DNA of 64,000 bases, taken from positions 2,374,831 to 2,438,830 of the forward strand of contig OY744616.1 in the NCBI GenBank assembly GCA_963556255.1. The letters run 5' to 3'. Source of the DNA: Allolobophora icterica. Taxonomy: Eukaryota > Annelida > Clitellata > Crassiclitellata > Lumbricidae. Each line of letters starts with the position of its first letter. Within the stretch, counting starts at the first letter, position 1. The notes below the pieces were generated by a model, which worked only from the letters and a program-made list of their open reading frames with translations, was not told the DNA's origin and did not search any database. This document shows, in pieces, positions 11,537-23,772 of this stretch. The position numbers were made by a program, and so were the translations under genes.

Positions 11537-14222
11537 TCACGTGTAAATCTCCAAATGAAGAACAGATTCAGAGACTTTGAGCACCAGTAGATGATTATCA
11601 TTGGCTACTGATAAACTGAACCAACTGTCTAATCCTGACAACCATTTGTCAACTTTATTGCTCAATGTGTCTATCTTCCAGATGCATTTGCAATTTCCAT
11701 CACTAACGTATAAAGTATTTGTGTTTTCAAAGCCAACCATATTTAACTCAGAGAAAACGTTGCTGTAATTAAATTTGATCTGTTCCACAATAGTTACCAT
11801 TAGCAGATCGTGTGGAATGCTAACGTCGTAAGCTCGTATTTCGACATCACGATCATCATTATGACCAAGACACAGAACGTAGATGAAGTCAATTACCTTG
11901 ACCACACACATGGGCCAAGAAAGCTGTGTGTCAAACTCTGAGACCAAACTGATGGTGTATGCTGCAATTTAAAACAATAGAAATGCTTAATGTCCGATCG
12001 CCACGGACTAAAGCAAACGCTTTGGAAATCATCCAGAATACTAACTGAATTCATAGTATTTTAAGTAGCATTCACTTAATGCGGAAATGTAATTTATTCA
12101 TCAGACTCATAGGCTGTCTTCGGACAGTGAATTAACTACTACTGTCACTCTTTCAGATATTCTTTCATTCTGAGCCTTTATATAGCGCCTACCAGACACA
12201 AACGGTATACTCTGAAGCTAAAGAAAAGAGTTTCAAGGTGTTGGTTGTAAGCGATTTTTGTTCTTTTGCATAGTGCTGCGGATATTATCGTCGAGAATCT
12301 CCGAACACAGTGACAGATATAGACTCCAGATGGGAACATATTAATTGAATTCATCCTGTGCACGCCAGTGACAGCTCTCGGTTTATGAACATTCTTTGCT
12401 GGTGGATGAATTTTTAAATATTACTGAATACAGTCATCATTCCAAACAGCGTACAGAGGGCATTGGCTTAGCTTCTGTTACGCGATTTCCGAAAAGAGTA
12501 TCGAACTTCGACGCTGGCCGGTCCAACAACTTTCAACACCGTGTTACTTATGAATTCCAGATTGGAACATTTTAATTGGACTCATCCTGTATGATACTGG
12601 TGATATTTCCATGTGAAACTATCTGAACTTATCTGAATAGTGTTTCCCGAATACCAACAAATATAATTTTAACTCGCGGAGACAGAGTCTCAGCTTTTTG
12701 GAGAGGCGCTACATAAATGCTAGTCCCTAGATATCAATCTCAATATTATTCGGTTAGTAGAGGCACTCCCATCGAACTGAGTTTAATCGATCTGGGTATG
12801 CTACTGTGCAACTTTATCATGTCGCGAATAGGCCTGAACTGTCAAGTTCTCATGATCAACCAGTATCCAAAGTCAGATCGCTATGTTGCAAAGCAAAGGC
12901 ATTGACCTCGGTACCGTTAAAAGTTATATTATTTCACATAACATTAATCTAAATATTACATAAAATACTAAAAACGCATTGTTTTACTAGAAGTAGCACT
13001 CTGGTCATTTTGAAAAGGTATCGGAATTCTACCTTCTGATGTTTTCGAAGTTTGGGTTGATTTCAGTGTGTCATCTGTTGTCATGGCGACAGTGGATTCT
13101 TCTGCGAATTCAGTCGTTGCTTGGGATTTTCTGTTGGTGACATTAGTGAGTTGTTTGATCGTCGAGACTGTGGTGTAAGGTGCAGTATTGGAGTCGTGTG
13201 TAGTTTTATTGCTACACGTAGCTTCTGGTGATGGTTCGTCTGCAGTGAGTAATGACTCTCGAGTGTTTGTTGCTATTGGTGGCGTGTTTTCTGAAGTAGT
13301 CAGGGTAGTTTGAGTGTTGGTGATCTTCGGTGTCGTTGATCTTTCATTTACCAAGTAGTCGGTCGTTTTTGTAAAGCAAGTGTTCGACAATTGACAGTTT
13401 GCATAACTCAGTGACTCTTGGTCACCTACAGCGAAGATACAGTTATATACATGTGTAAAGAAATACTTTCCATGATCTGAATTGTTCACGTAAAAGATAC
13501 TGGAAGCTCCGATCATGAAACTTATATAATTGCATATTCTTTCTCTTGGCTAATGCATAATCCATTCACCTTGTCACCTTGTGCTGTCAGCTCGTGGAGC
13601 TCTAGCGATCGTCCTGGTGAACACACTCCACCGTAAATTAGATCGAGGGGCCCTTGACTCTCCGTCTTGCTCTTCCCCAGTAGCTTCTAAGTCACGCTCC
13701 GGCCTGGGAGTCCCACCATTCGCAACTATCACCGTTTTTGGCTTAGTGTGTTTCATGACGATTTTCTTGGCAAGTTAACATATTTTACATAATCCATTAG
13801 ATATGGGAACAAGTCCGCTTGGAGAACTTTTCTTACGATTGTAATAGGTTACAATTTTCGTACCGCCTTTAATTATTAAAAGGTTGACATTAAGGCATAT
13901 AAGAAATTGCTGTAATTGATGCATCCTTTACCAATCAAAGGTATTAGTAAAGTTTATCACGTTGCAGGTTTATTTGTTTGGTTTATGCTATCTCTTTATC
14001 CAAAACTGGTAAAACAACAAATAGGTAAACAGTTTGCTGTTGATAGGCAATTATATTTATTTACGTCATAGTAGTTCGCTAACATTAGACCTTCAACAGT
14101 AGTAAACTTCGAAATAATCTACTTTCGCCTCAAATTACGACAGGCATGAGTATCCAATGAAGAATTTTCTACTTACTGATTGTCAGCTTCCAAAAGACGA
14201 TGGTTAAGAAAACTCGGAACAT
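11537..14222 (-). pseudogene. gene B: propeller gene truncated by deletion
   Basis: Exon 1 is 14,222-14,177 (ATG, donor GTAAGT) and exon 2 is 13,425-13,033 (393 nt, phase 1-1, Ser/Thr-rich). Exon 3 starts at 11,961 after TTGCAG. The propeller is open for about 140 codons and then jumps, at LHLEIYT-stop, into sequence (CTGTCAGAACATCACGTG) that normally lies about 570 bp past the stop codon, as at 27,107-27,126 for gene D. Roughly two thirds of the propeller are therefore missing. The reading frame before the break is intact, so a short secreted product could still be made. Loss of the propeller is inferred to abolish normal function. Confidence 0.75.
13567..13787 (-). mobile_element. 221-bp insertion with 11-bp target duplication
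   Basis: CATAATCCATT is repeated at 13,556-13,566 and 13,788-13,798. The paralogous sequence at 30,426-30,440 has it once, without the insert. The insert is GC-richer than its surroundings and contains a short ORF (13,574-13,756 minus) that I do not recognise. A duplication of this length suggests retroposition of a fragment. Confidence 0.65.
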
Positions 14223-15027
14223 AATTTTTGTCATGCGATAGCTAAGCTTATGACGTAGCTAATATTTAATTGCGACGTTCGATAGCAACTTACTTCGGAC
14301 GTTCACGATTGAATGCTATAGCTAGAACTTACTCTATTCCGCTGGAGTTTTCTTTATACGGAAAACAACAACTTGTCTGTTTCGCTTAGAAACACTCCCC
14401 GACTTTGTGCAGACAGTAAACTGAATCGCCAATAATATTTCCTCGCAATTATATTCTGAGCGTGGCCGAGTCTATGGTGCGGCGTTACCCACAACTGTTT
14501 GTCATCACAGAGAAAGATTTGAGTTAACATATTTTACTAAGAATTTTAAGATATTTCTTAGGCGTTAGGTCTATATTTTTCAGATATGACGTGATTTCGG
14601 TTCCCTCTAACTTTTGTCTAAAGTCGTCATAGAGTTGAAGCAATACCCGCATAAATATATATATATATATATATATAGGAACTTATACAGTGCGCTCTAG
14701 GGCCTATATCATGGAGTTATTCCAACTGTTATGAATAAGCTGGTGCCCTGCGCTTGGTTTTGGAGTTGCGCTTTGGAAATTTGGAGTTTATGATTACGAT
14801 TAGTTATTGTGAACATATGTTTGATTGGCTATTTCTGCGATTCACTAGTGTCTGCGACCACCAGAGATTTAGCTGTTGGCCTATGACGAAGTGTTACTTA
14901 GCGATTTCGTACATGTGTATTGTATTAATTTCATTTGACACCAATCAAACAATGGCCATTGTATTTGCCATCAAAAAAAATTAGACGATGTCGTTATTTA
15001 AACACGCCAAAGGCAGCGACTGACATC
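14223..15027. other. upstream region of gene B
   Basis: No gene is present. It aligns with 30,864-31,860 and contains the uninterrupted site (ATCGCCAATAATATT near 14,436) into which a MITE has inserted at 31,078. A SOX-like palindrome lies at 14,948-14,962. A short (AT)n tract lies near 14,655. Confidence 0.55.
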
Positions 15028-15031
15028 TTAA

Positions 15032-15888
15032 CCCTCGGGCTACCAAGGGGGGGGGTGGTTACCACCCCCCCCCTACGTTTTTCTGGAAAAACTTTTTTTG
15101 CACATGGAATATAATTTTGACATTTTAGGTAGCTGTAGGGGGTCCATTTGCGCAAATTTTGAGGTAAAAGTCGTGATGATATCCCACGCCATAAAAAAGT
15201 TATACCCGATATAGCCTAGGTACCACTTATGAAATCAGGAATTTCTCTCGTCAGCTGTTAGCTGTTGTCGACTATAAAGGTATTCATTATTCTTTCTGGA
15301 AGAGAAACAACTATGCCATTCTTTAGAGGGAATTTAGGGTTATATTTACTTGCTTAGTTATTTGTCTTTTGATAACCGGAAGTGATCATAATGAATAATA
15401 ATACGCTTTTTCAGTGTGAAAATCACTGATGCAATATCACAACGTAAACCGATATGGTTGGGTATGGGGAAGGGCTATAAACAGTTGAAGCAGAATACTA
15501 ACAGAGTAAAGCAGTGCTGTGAAGTGTTCAAGAAGCCGGTTTGCAGGAAGCATTCGCACAAAACAATGAAAGTAACTTGCAATAACTGCAAGGACCACTG
15601 ACGTTTTTTTTGACTGCCGGGAAAAATTACATAATTTCTTGTTTCATGTTTTCATGTTGATATAGCTGCACGCCTTTAGGTTTTGTCTGTAACCAAAACA
15701 GACTTTGGAATAGTTTGTATTGTTGAAAATTAAGCCTCATTATATTTATTATATTTAGAATATTCTTGGATACATAGTTCATTTTCAAAACCCACATCAT
15801 TTATATATTTTTGTCCAGGTATTTACGTAACAATCGTAATTGTCTATGGGCATATATATATACACACACATATACCGGTAATAATGTG

Positions 15889-15978
<90 letters not shown>

Positions 15979-16279
15979 TCTTGCGTGTCGATGTAGGGCC
16001 TTACGTCATAATATTAATTGATCAATAGTACAAATTGTGTGCGATAATATCAGATATCGTTAAATGGACCGGTGCCTTTGTTAAAAACTATATAATTTCG
16101 AGATGCATTCATATATTTTACAACTAAATATACCATTCTTTTCAGAAATGAATGCTGAATCAAATGCTGTATTACACGATATGATATCTTAAACCAAACA
16201 CGAAATTCCGGGGGGGGGGGTGGTAACCACCCCCCCCCTTGGTAGCCGATGTCGCAAAAAAACCTTGGTAGCCTGAGGG
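15032..16279 (+). mobile_element. piggyBac-type element, second copy, with nested insert
   Basis: The TIRs are the same as in the element at 5,273, flanked by TTAA at 15,028-15,031 and 16,280-16,283. The paralogous site near 31,853 (ACATCTTAAACGTTC) has a single TTAA and no element, which proves the insertion. The transposase C-terminal fragment is at 15,416-15,601. Compared with the first copy, about 200 bp is inserted at roughly 15,819-16,022, including a long (TA)n tract flanked by inverted CA/TG runs. Confidence 0.85.
15897..15975. repeat. (TA)n microsatellite
   Basis: About 39 TA units inside the nested insert of the second piggyBac-type element. Absent from the first copy. Confidence 0.92.
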
Positions 16280-16283
16280 TTAA

Positions 16284-17030
16284 ACGTTCTAACGCTGCAA
16301 CAGTTTCTTACAATTTGATTTGAGAGAAGTGAGTGACTGATGGAAACGACAGACGATTGGTTGGGGCGGTCTCCTTGTAACGCAGAGAGACTCCTCCCTC
16401 TGAGACGGTTGCTGGGTAGGAGGCTTGATCAAACCCTTCACCAAACATTGCTCAGCGTCATCGACTGATGCTTCATCATTTCTAGAGGCACTAAATAAAC
16501 GTGTATTAACCTCATATCGCAACCTGGGGTAAATTTACCCTGAGCGGTTTTCCACTCATAGCTTTTGAACGGAAAAGATATTCAAAATTCCTTTAGTGCA
16601 TTTTCTTGAATATATTTCTGCTCGATGTTTAGATACTAGGCCTACTTGCATCATAAACTGTAACGAACTGCCGCTTCGTTTTGTCGTGATGCAGTCGAAG
16701 AACATCCACAAAATCAAAATAGTTTATCATTCCAGTTTAGAGTTTTCGTTTCAAACAAGGCCTATGGCCTATAAAACGTGATCCATGGAGTGAAAAATGT
16801 CAGTTTCTAATGAAGCACTACTACTTAAAGTCCGATCGCCACGTTCTAAGGCAAATGCATAAGCAATCAACCAAAAATGACTTCAAAGCTTTGAGTAAAA
16901 TTATACACGTGTTGTAAATCAATCGGAATTTCACCTTTGATAATTCAGATTCACGATCTGATTTCAGTGAATTATCTGTTGTCATTCATTCGGTTATTCA
17001 TCCATTCAAAGCATTAAAACAATTGACCAG
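16284..17030 (-). pseudogene. relic of a propeller gene (exon-3 end, intron block, exon-2 end)
   Basis: About 16,670-16,760 matches the 3' part of propeller exon 3 (TTTTGTCGTGATGCA, CCAGTTTAGAGTTTTCG). It is followed by the FAL-ERGD intronic block (about 16,820-16,880) and a donor-like AAAG|GTGAAATTCCG near 16,935. Most of exon 3 is gone. The same relic is present in each 8.49-kb unit (32,140, 40,632 and 49,121). The first part (16,284-16,540) matches 31,860-32,100. Confidence 0.5.
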
Positions 17031-17875
17031 GCACTTTTTTTACAGCTTCATCTATAATTTATGTTACTGAAGTGTCCGAAAATATATCCGGGCATAGATG
17101 AGGTTAACTTTTCTTGTAAAACTCCCAACTGTTTTTTCAAACCTGTCATCCACTGGCAAGCAATGTTAAGAACTTAAGATTACTAGGAATGTGAAACCAC
17201 ATGTTCCCATCTAAAGTTGATAGATGACACCGTCTTCAGAGTTTCTGGTCCGATCAACGTCATAGACAGAATACGGACGGTAACGCTCATAGCTCACGTT
17301 AACGCCAAGTATATAATAATTATAGTCCCTCGCAGTTGGTGGAAAACGCGGTGTCAGGACAGTACAGATGTTTGATTGCTGGCAGAAACCCTTTCCGGTA
17401 GACGAGACTCTTCCTTATTTTCTGGGCATTGCTTTCATCACTGACAAAATTCCTGCTCTTAAATATAATGCTCACTAGCGCATGAAATTTCGCTGATTAG
17501 TTAAATGTTAATGTGGGGCCACATAAGGTTTTAATTAAAATTTCAATAACGATTATAGATGCACCTGAAAACAAAAGTTTATTATCCACAAAAATTTGAG
17601 ATGTGAGTGCTTCAAGGTATAATCTAACTCGGAAACTATTAATATTGAAGTCGTTTTATTTTATCAGAAAACAAATCTTTGTTGTCTTGTCCAACTATTT
17701 CTTATCAAATTTTGTGCGTGACTCTGCAGTTTCTCAATTACTACACGTCTCTAAGTGTTGCTGGACCCATGAGGAAACAATCAAGCTTTGTGAATAAGGA
17801 ATTGATCTGATTTACACTCAGAAGCCAAAAACGTATTTATTGCACACACTGACGTAATGTAGTAGTAAAATAATA
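17031..17875. other. intergenic, paralogous to 32,500-33,130
   Basis: Similar in order to the region behind the relic in the tandem units (shared tract GTCCGAAAATATATCCGGGCA near 17,070 and 32,575). No supported gene. Confidence 0.4.
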
Positions 17876-18089
17876 ATAATAATAATTATTATTCTTTAAT
17901 TAAGCGCCTGCAAACGCACTGCGCTGTACATGTACATGTTATGCGATAAACCTTAACTACTAACAGAACAGACAGCCTGCAATACACGGCGCAAATTGCA
18001 TCCTACAAAGCATGTCCGCCTATGGGGCTCGATCTCTGTACCTCTCGCACTCTACGCCAGATGTTATCCAATGCGCTATCGGGCCCCCA
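17876..18089 (-). mobile_element. tRNA-derived SINE with L2-like tail
   Basis: On the minus strand the element begins GGGGGCCCGATAGCGCATTGG and carries a GATCGAGCCCC tract. These match an A-box-like and a B-box-like polymerase III promoter with tRNA-type spacing. The body ends GCGCTTAATTAAAG and then (AAT)n, like the 3' end of an L2/CR1 LINE. ACATTAC occurs on both flanks and may be a target duplication, though one side lies in an ATTAC repeat. Confidence 0.6.
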
Positions 18090-19921
18090 TGTAATGTAAT
18101 GTAATGTAATCTCGGCACACATTTATTTAGCTCCTGTTCGATGAAACTCTTAGCAGGATGAGCGACACACCATAATAATCCACAATCAAGAAAACGAAAT
18201 CCATCCTCTGGAATGTTCTGGATGGTTTTGGCTAACGACAGAATGAAACTCAAACTCGGTCGTTAACATCTTCCCAGCCTTGAGACGCGGTCGTTATCCT
18301 GTCTATATCTGCTCTCGTCTGACGTGTACCAAGCTACATTTACTTTTCATTTGGATGGCGTCCATGCAAGTAATTCAGCAGAGATGTTCCGAATGCAAAT
18401 TGTAATTAGACCTAGTTTTCAGAATCAGCAGAAACCATCAAAATTCGCAGGCTTACATCCAGAAAGGAAGTGAACCATTCTAAAGGCTCATGACGCATTG
18501 CCCTGGATGCTCTGGATAGATTATGTGATTCTTAGCATTTGGAATCAAACTATTTTGCAATAGAAGAATGAATTTTTTCCGTATGTCCTATAGATGTGGA
18601 GAAAATACCGTAAAATTTACCTCTAGGTCCGAAAGGCTAAGTATATTATGTCTAGTAGCATTTGTCATATATGTGAGTTTGAACGGTCAATTTTTTAAGG
18701 CAATGCTATCAGTAAAATACATTCACTGTTATAAAGGATCCTCTTGTGTGTTGCTGTACGTTTTGGCCATTGAACTTCATTTTTATATGAAGGTCCAAAG
18801 ACGAATAGGGTAATAATATTTATACACATATATAGGCCTATGTAAGTTCAGCCTATGTAACTGCCAGTCCCAAGCCTGGAGAAAGGAGGAGGGCGACGCT
18901 AGTCACCTCTATCATAGCACAGCGTCGTTAAACAGAGCGCGTATTGAATCAGTTTGAAGTTACGCCTGTTAAACAATACCCATTGTGCTTTCCATTGCAA
19001 ACAATTAGATCACGCCAAAGGCAACGACCCACGTCTTAAGATATCTGATTCTGCAAAATGTCATATGCATTGGATCGTACAATGCGTCTTTGTGAGGTTC
19101 ATGAGAGGGACGTGGCAGCCGATTGGTAACAGCGTCCGCTTAAGGCGTGTAAGGCGAATCCTAGACGCTGCATTTAGTTTCTTCCAGTTACAATATAATG
19201 TCGTTATAACGTTTTTCTGATGCTTACATAAGTTCCAAATTATTGTGCGCTCTATACAGGCGTTTGACATGGGAGCCAAAGTATCAATCAATTTGGCAGG
19301 CCGGATGAGGCTGCGTGCTGCGTCGTTATATAATCAACATCAACACATTGGGTCCATAAGGTCGCATGCCATCCGTCCTAGACAGGCTGAGTGGTTATAT
19401 GATAGCTGGAAGGTCATCACGTGTCAGGTTCCGACAGAACACGTCATTTAACGTATGCCATGCCGCAATTACACCCTCTCTCTAGAATGCACTTTCTTCT
19501 ACTCGTTCTGTCTTCAAGCATGTGTCATGTACATGTATGTGCTATTAGCTCACCGTTAGATAATGCTTGCATTGAAATCATCCACTTTAGATACAATTCT
19601 CTCGCGTGTTTTCGCAAATGGCAGACATTCATTTAAGACAAATTTGACAGATATCAGTATATATATTTGAAGAAAAAGAAAGAAAAAATTATATAAAGTA
19701 AAAATACGCAACGCCGATGTCTGATGGCATTTCGTACCCAAGAAAAGCAATGTCAGCAGACCTCAGAAATATTAGCGCGGCTTGATTATCCGTATAGACT
19801 TTTGGAAACTAAATGTTGTTTACGAGGATAAAACGGAGATGGAGATAATAACTATGCGTTCTATTAGTATGTCAAATCTAAAGAATTCGCAAATACTTCG
19901 TATTGATCGTTGCCTCTGAAG
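18090..19921. other. intergenic and 3' flank of gene C
   Basis: It starts with an (ATTAC)n run. About 18,110-18,250 is paralogous to about 8,555-8,690. A SOX-like palindrome is at 18,972-18,986 in a block shared with 25,925-26,000. A tRNA-like relic lies at about 19,108-19,156. About 19,500-19,900 corresponds to the 3' flank of gene A. No ORF is convincing. Confidence 0.45.
19108..19156 (+). pseudogene. tRNA-like relic in a conserved flank block
   Basis: GGCAGCCGATTGGTAACAGCG resembles a tRNA D-arm/A-box, and GCGAATCCT downstream resembles a T-arm end. The related positions near 16,340, 26,066 and 31,913 share AGCCGATTGGTTxxGGCG-like sequence. No full cloverleaf can be drawn, so a decayed tRNA or SINE head is the best reading. 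Confidence 0.3.
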
Positions 19922-22900
19922 TTAGTTTTTGTTCAATGTCCAAATGTGCACACTTCCCAAAAGATACCCAATGATCTGCTTTTTCCTTGTGTCGTAAAAC
20001 AACTCGTGATGCAGAATTCGACCCATTTGACTCCACTTAGACGTTGTCTCGTCAAATAGATATATGTTGTCAAAGACGTTTTCAGCCACCCAAAGATTAT
20101 TGTCCGTATCCAAAAACAACCCCACAGACTGCTTATGTAGGTCTTCTGGGTACGTACTCAGACGGATTATCTGCCCATCAGTGCTTAGTAAACTTATATT
20201 ATTTCGAGAACTCTCTTCTGAGCTGTTGCTCACGATGATACTAAGATCAGTTAGGTTCCAGTTTAAACCAATCTCGTCTAGTATATATACGTTCCCACTG
20301 AACATATCAGTTGCAAAAAGAGTACTGTTGTTTCTAACGATAAACAATTGCACGTCCTTCAAACCAACTGTTTCTCTGAGCCTGAACTGGCTGATAATTT
20401 CCCCGTCAGCGCTTAGGAAACTTACACATAGCTGGTAGCTCTCTTTTAAGCTGTGGCTTACAATGAATTCTCCATTAGGTTTCTGAATGACATGGAATGG
20501 ATCAAAAAAGTCGCTGGGAAATGAAACACTTCTTACAAGTTTCTCGTCTTCGTCGTAAATCTCCAAACACGGCACACTATTAAAGCGCCTGAGTACCAGT
20601 AGATGATCATCATTGGCTGCTGACAAACTGAATTCATGGCCTAATTCCGACAACCATTTTTCAACTTTATTGTTATCCATGTCTATCTTCCAGATGCAAT
20701 CGACTGTCGACTCACTTACATATAAAGTTTTTGTCCTCTCCAGGCCAACCATTTCGCAAGGCAATATAATCTCTGCCATAACAGATATCATTAGCAGATC
20801 GTGCAGAATGGTGTCTTCATGAGCTCTTATAGTCACTGTGCCATAGTATTCACATAGTACATAGATAAGGTCTTTTACCTTGATCACTTCTTTAATGGAA
20901 CATAGAGCAGGAACAAATGTCGAGATGAAGCTGATTGTGTAAACTGCAATTTATAAGAACATAAAGTATGAAGTGAAACTGGTTCTAGCAGTAAAAGCTA
21001 TGGTTGCCAGCTGGGGATACGCCTGGGATTCGAATCCTTGATTTTCACATAAGAGGAGGAAGCCAATGTAATTGCTCAGACATAAAAGTCAAGATATGAG
21101 AGTAACGTGGAAGGCGGGCGATAAGACGAGCAGCAGCGTTTAATACCGATTGAAGTGGAGACAGAATTTCGGCAGGCCGATAAGTAACGAATTACAATAA
21201 TCAATGCGTGAGCAGATATGGCATGAACCATGGAGGAGAAAGTGGGGGAAGGAACAGAACGCCGGACAGCAGTAAAACTGTTTCTCGAAGTAAAAGCTGT
21301 GGTTGCCAGCTGCGATTCGAATCCTTGATGGTCACATAAAATGTCTAGTTGTCGAACTTCTAAGTAAAAGCCATTGTGATCTCGCGCATCAACCTCAGCA
21401 TAATTCTCTAAGCGGAACTACATTTCAATTAAAAAAGACTACAGATGTGAAGCACACTAGAAAGGCATGTTTCTGTAAACGACGTGCAGTTGTCTATTGT
21501 GCAAGTTCAATATGCTATGTATTAACCTCTATCCGTGAAGTGAAAATTAACATTAGATTTTCTAATAAAAAAGCATTTAGGCCTACCTTAGTCAATAAAT
21601 TAGTTACACCTGTCTATTTTAATCGCAGTCAGAGCAACCTACGTACTTTCAGACTGACGGTTTCAATAAGATGTTTGAAAAGCACAAAGAAACATTACGA
21701 AATCCGAGGAAGAATTTCACGTGTGGAAGGTTATTTAGTTCAATATCCACCAAAATTAATGTCAGTCCAAAATTGTTTAATTTAGGTTCACGATGAAAGT
21801 CTTTAAAAGGAACTTATTCAGTTTCTTCGGATTTCATCGATTTAAAAATTAATCGAATTTAAAAAAAATTTTGTGGTTATTGCTTGCAAAGGCAAAGAAT
21901 CTAGGTGATTAGTGCACGATAAACGAGGGAAGTTTTCCTAATCCCAAAATGATACTAGTAATGACGTAATAATAGGAAATAGGAAATCGAGCAGAGGATA
22001 GTTTTGGAATGGTTCCTACCATCAATTAAATGGCTGCCCGGAAAATAGGTGACCTTTAGTTGTGTGTTTATCGCATCTTCTAACACCTGCAACGGGTTAC
22101 GTTGATAGATGGCGCTAACGTGTGGTGCGAATGTAATCGATGTCATCTATTAACTGCGGCTTTGCATGTCTTCTGGGCATTAATTAATGAACTTTCTACT
22201 CTTAGCCACTAGTATCATTTCAGGAAGCGCATAGAGCATCTCTTGTTGTTTCTCTGGAAGAGGCGCTTCATGAATATCCGATTATATTTAATGAAGCATA
22301 CGCTTTAATTCACCTCTGCGTACGGGATTAAAATCTCTTGAATTGTGTTCAGTTCATAGGGATCATAAACAAAATAATTCAGTAGGCAGAGTAATTACTC
22401 ATATGACTGTTTCTACTGTGCAATTTCATTATTGTGCGAAAAATTGTGAAGCGATTAGCCATCAGCCATTTTCCAAAGTATGGTCGCCATCTTGTAAGGC
22501 AAACGGTTATGCCATGAAACCACTACACGTCATTAGATTACTTAAAAAAATGTGGTAAACTTGAATAGCATTAGGAAGTACCTTCTGAAGTGTTCGATGC
22601 CGAAGTAGTTTTAATTTCTGAAATGGATTCTCTGGCAGGGATCTCTGGTGATTTTTCTTTATCGCTCGCTCTTGCAGAGCAATGGCCGGGTGTCCATTGA
22701 CAGCTTTTATAATCCGGATAACTTTGGTCACCTACAGCAAAACATTTCACATCAACAAGTACAATTCTTCCTATCAAAAGTTTATGTACAAACCCGAAGC
22801 ATGAAACAAACACCGGGTGGTTGACTAAATCCGGTAACGCGCTTAATGCATAATCCATCAAATATTGATTCAAGTCCATCTATGGCCCTGGATGCGTAAT

Positions 22901-23076
22901 ATGGCTCCCTCTGTCAGTAAGCAGTAGATTTAAATTTTGCAACATAATTACAAATTGTGCGATTTAAGTAAATTTAGAACTATGTCATTGTTGGCATATG
23001 TGGGCAAAGAATCCAGTGAAGCCAATGAACCTCTCGTTTCTCTGTCTCTGTCTCTGTCTCCGTCTCTGTCTCTGTC

Positions 23077-23113
<37 letters not shown>

Positions 23114-23772
23114 ACTCTAAATGCTCTAAGGCAATTTGTGACATTGATGACGGTTGATTCGTATGATGAATAGGTACACCGGCAAAGCCATTGAAGTCAT
23201 TTCAGATAATGAATCAACTTCAATGGCTCTTGCGTTCTTTGTGATGCAATCTCAGGCAAATTAAACAATGTCTAGTCGCATAATAATTAGTTGCGCGAAG
23301 TGCTTGTTGCAACGGATGTGTATAAAACGAGGAAGACAATAATTATATCAACAGTCACAAACGACAGGAACTTGTCGAAAAATGGGGGACAAGCTGAGGA
23401 CCGCGTATAGCTGTCCCTAGACCATCGAGACGAGTTTGGAGAAGAACGTCTACCAAGTGTGTCAAGGGGATGAAATTCTGATGCCACGAATGTCTTGGTG
23501 GCAATGTCGCTTGGGAATGACCCTTTGGGCGCAGGCTGCTGACAGATTTTCACTGGTCGCGAAAATCACTCTCAAGAGAAGGGAAAAACACATAAACCAA
23601 AACTAGGATTTTTACTAGACCCTAGTTTAAAAAAAGAATTAACCTTTAAAATAATTTATGTTCGCCTCAACTTACAACACGGAAGAAAAACCCGGATATT
23701 TTACTTACTGAATCTCAGCATCAAGAAGACGATGAATAAGAAAAGAGGCGCAACACGAAAACCTCGGAACAT
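19922..23772 (-). CDS. gene C: secreted propeller protein with a short stalk (3 exons)
   Basis: Exons are 23,772-23,709 (ATG, leucine/phenylalanine-rich signal peptide, donor GTAAGT), 22,731-22,582 (150 nt) and 20,943-19,922 (to stop). The joined length is 1,236 nt (411 aa), with phase-1 introns as in the paralogues. Exon 2 is the shortest of the family and has four cysteines in its first half (KSCQW, GHCSA) but little mucin-like sequence. Exon 3 has the same propeller repeats (TLYVSES, LSAANDDHLLVL, IQKPNGEFIVSH, LSADGEIISQF) and ends HIWTLNKN. Intron 2 contains an L2-like RT fragment. The protein is probably secreted; its ligand and function are unknown. Confidence 0.75.
21080..21255 (-). 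mobile_element. L2/CR1-like reverse transcriptase fragment
   Basis: The minus strand reads DYCNSLLIGLPKF and then, after a frameshift, LNAAARLIARLPRYSH. These are the hallmark segments just before the C-terminus of L2/CR1 reverse transcriptases. The fragment is truncated at both ends and frameshifted. It lies in intron 2 of gene C, on the gene's sense strand. Confidence 0.65.
23035..23110. repeat. (TCTCTG/TCTG)n microsatellite
   Basis: A CT-rich simple repeat upstream of exon 2 of gene C, in intron 1. It gives a Ser/Leu run in one frame that is not a gene. Confidence 0.85.

Noticed and set aside
12178..12363. Small minus-strand ORF repeated in intron 2 of several genes
   Set aside because: It overlaps TATATAGCGCC-type SINE/L2 remnants and its length changes among copies through indels.
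15811..15996. ORF made of Tyr-Ile repeats
   Set aside because: Translation of a (TA)n microsatellite.
21303..21785. 160-codon plus-strand ORF
   Set aside because: Lies in intron 2 of gene C, has low-complexity ordinary composition, and has no paralogue in frame.
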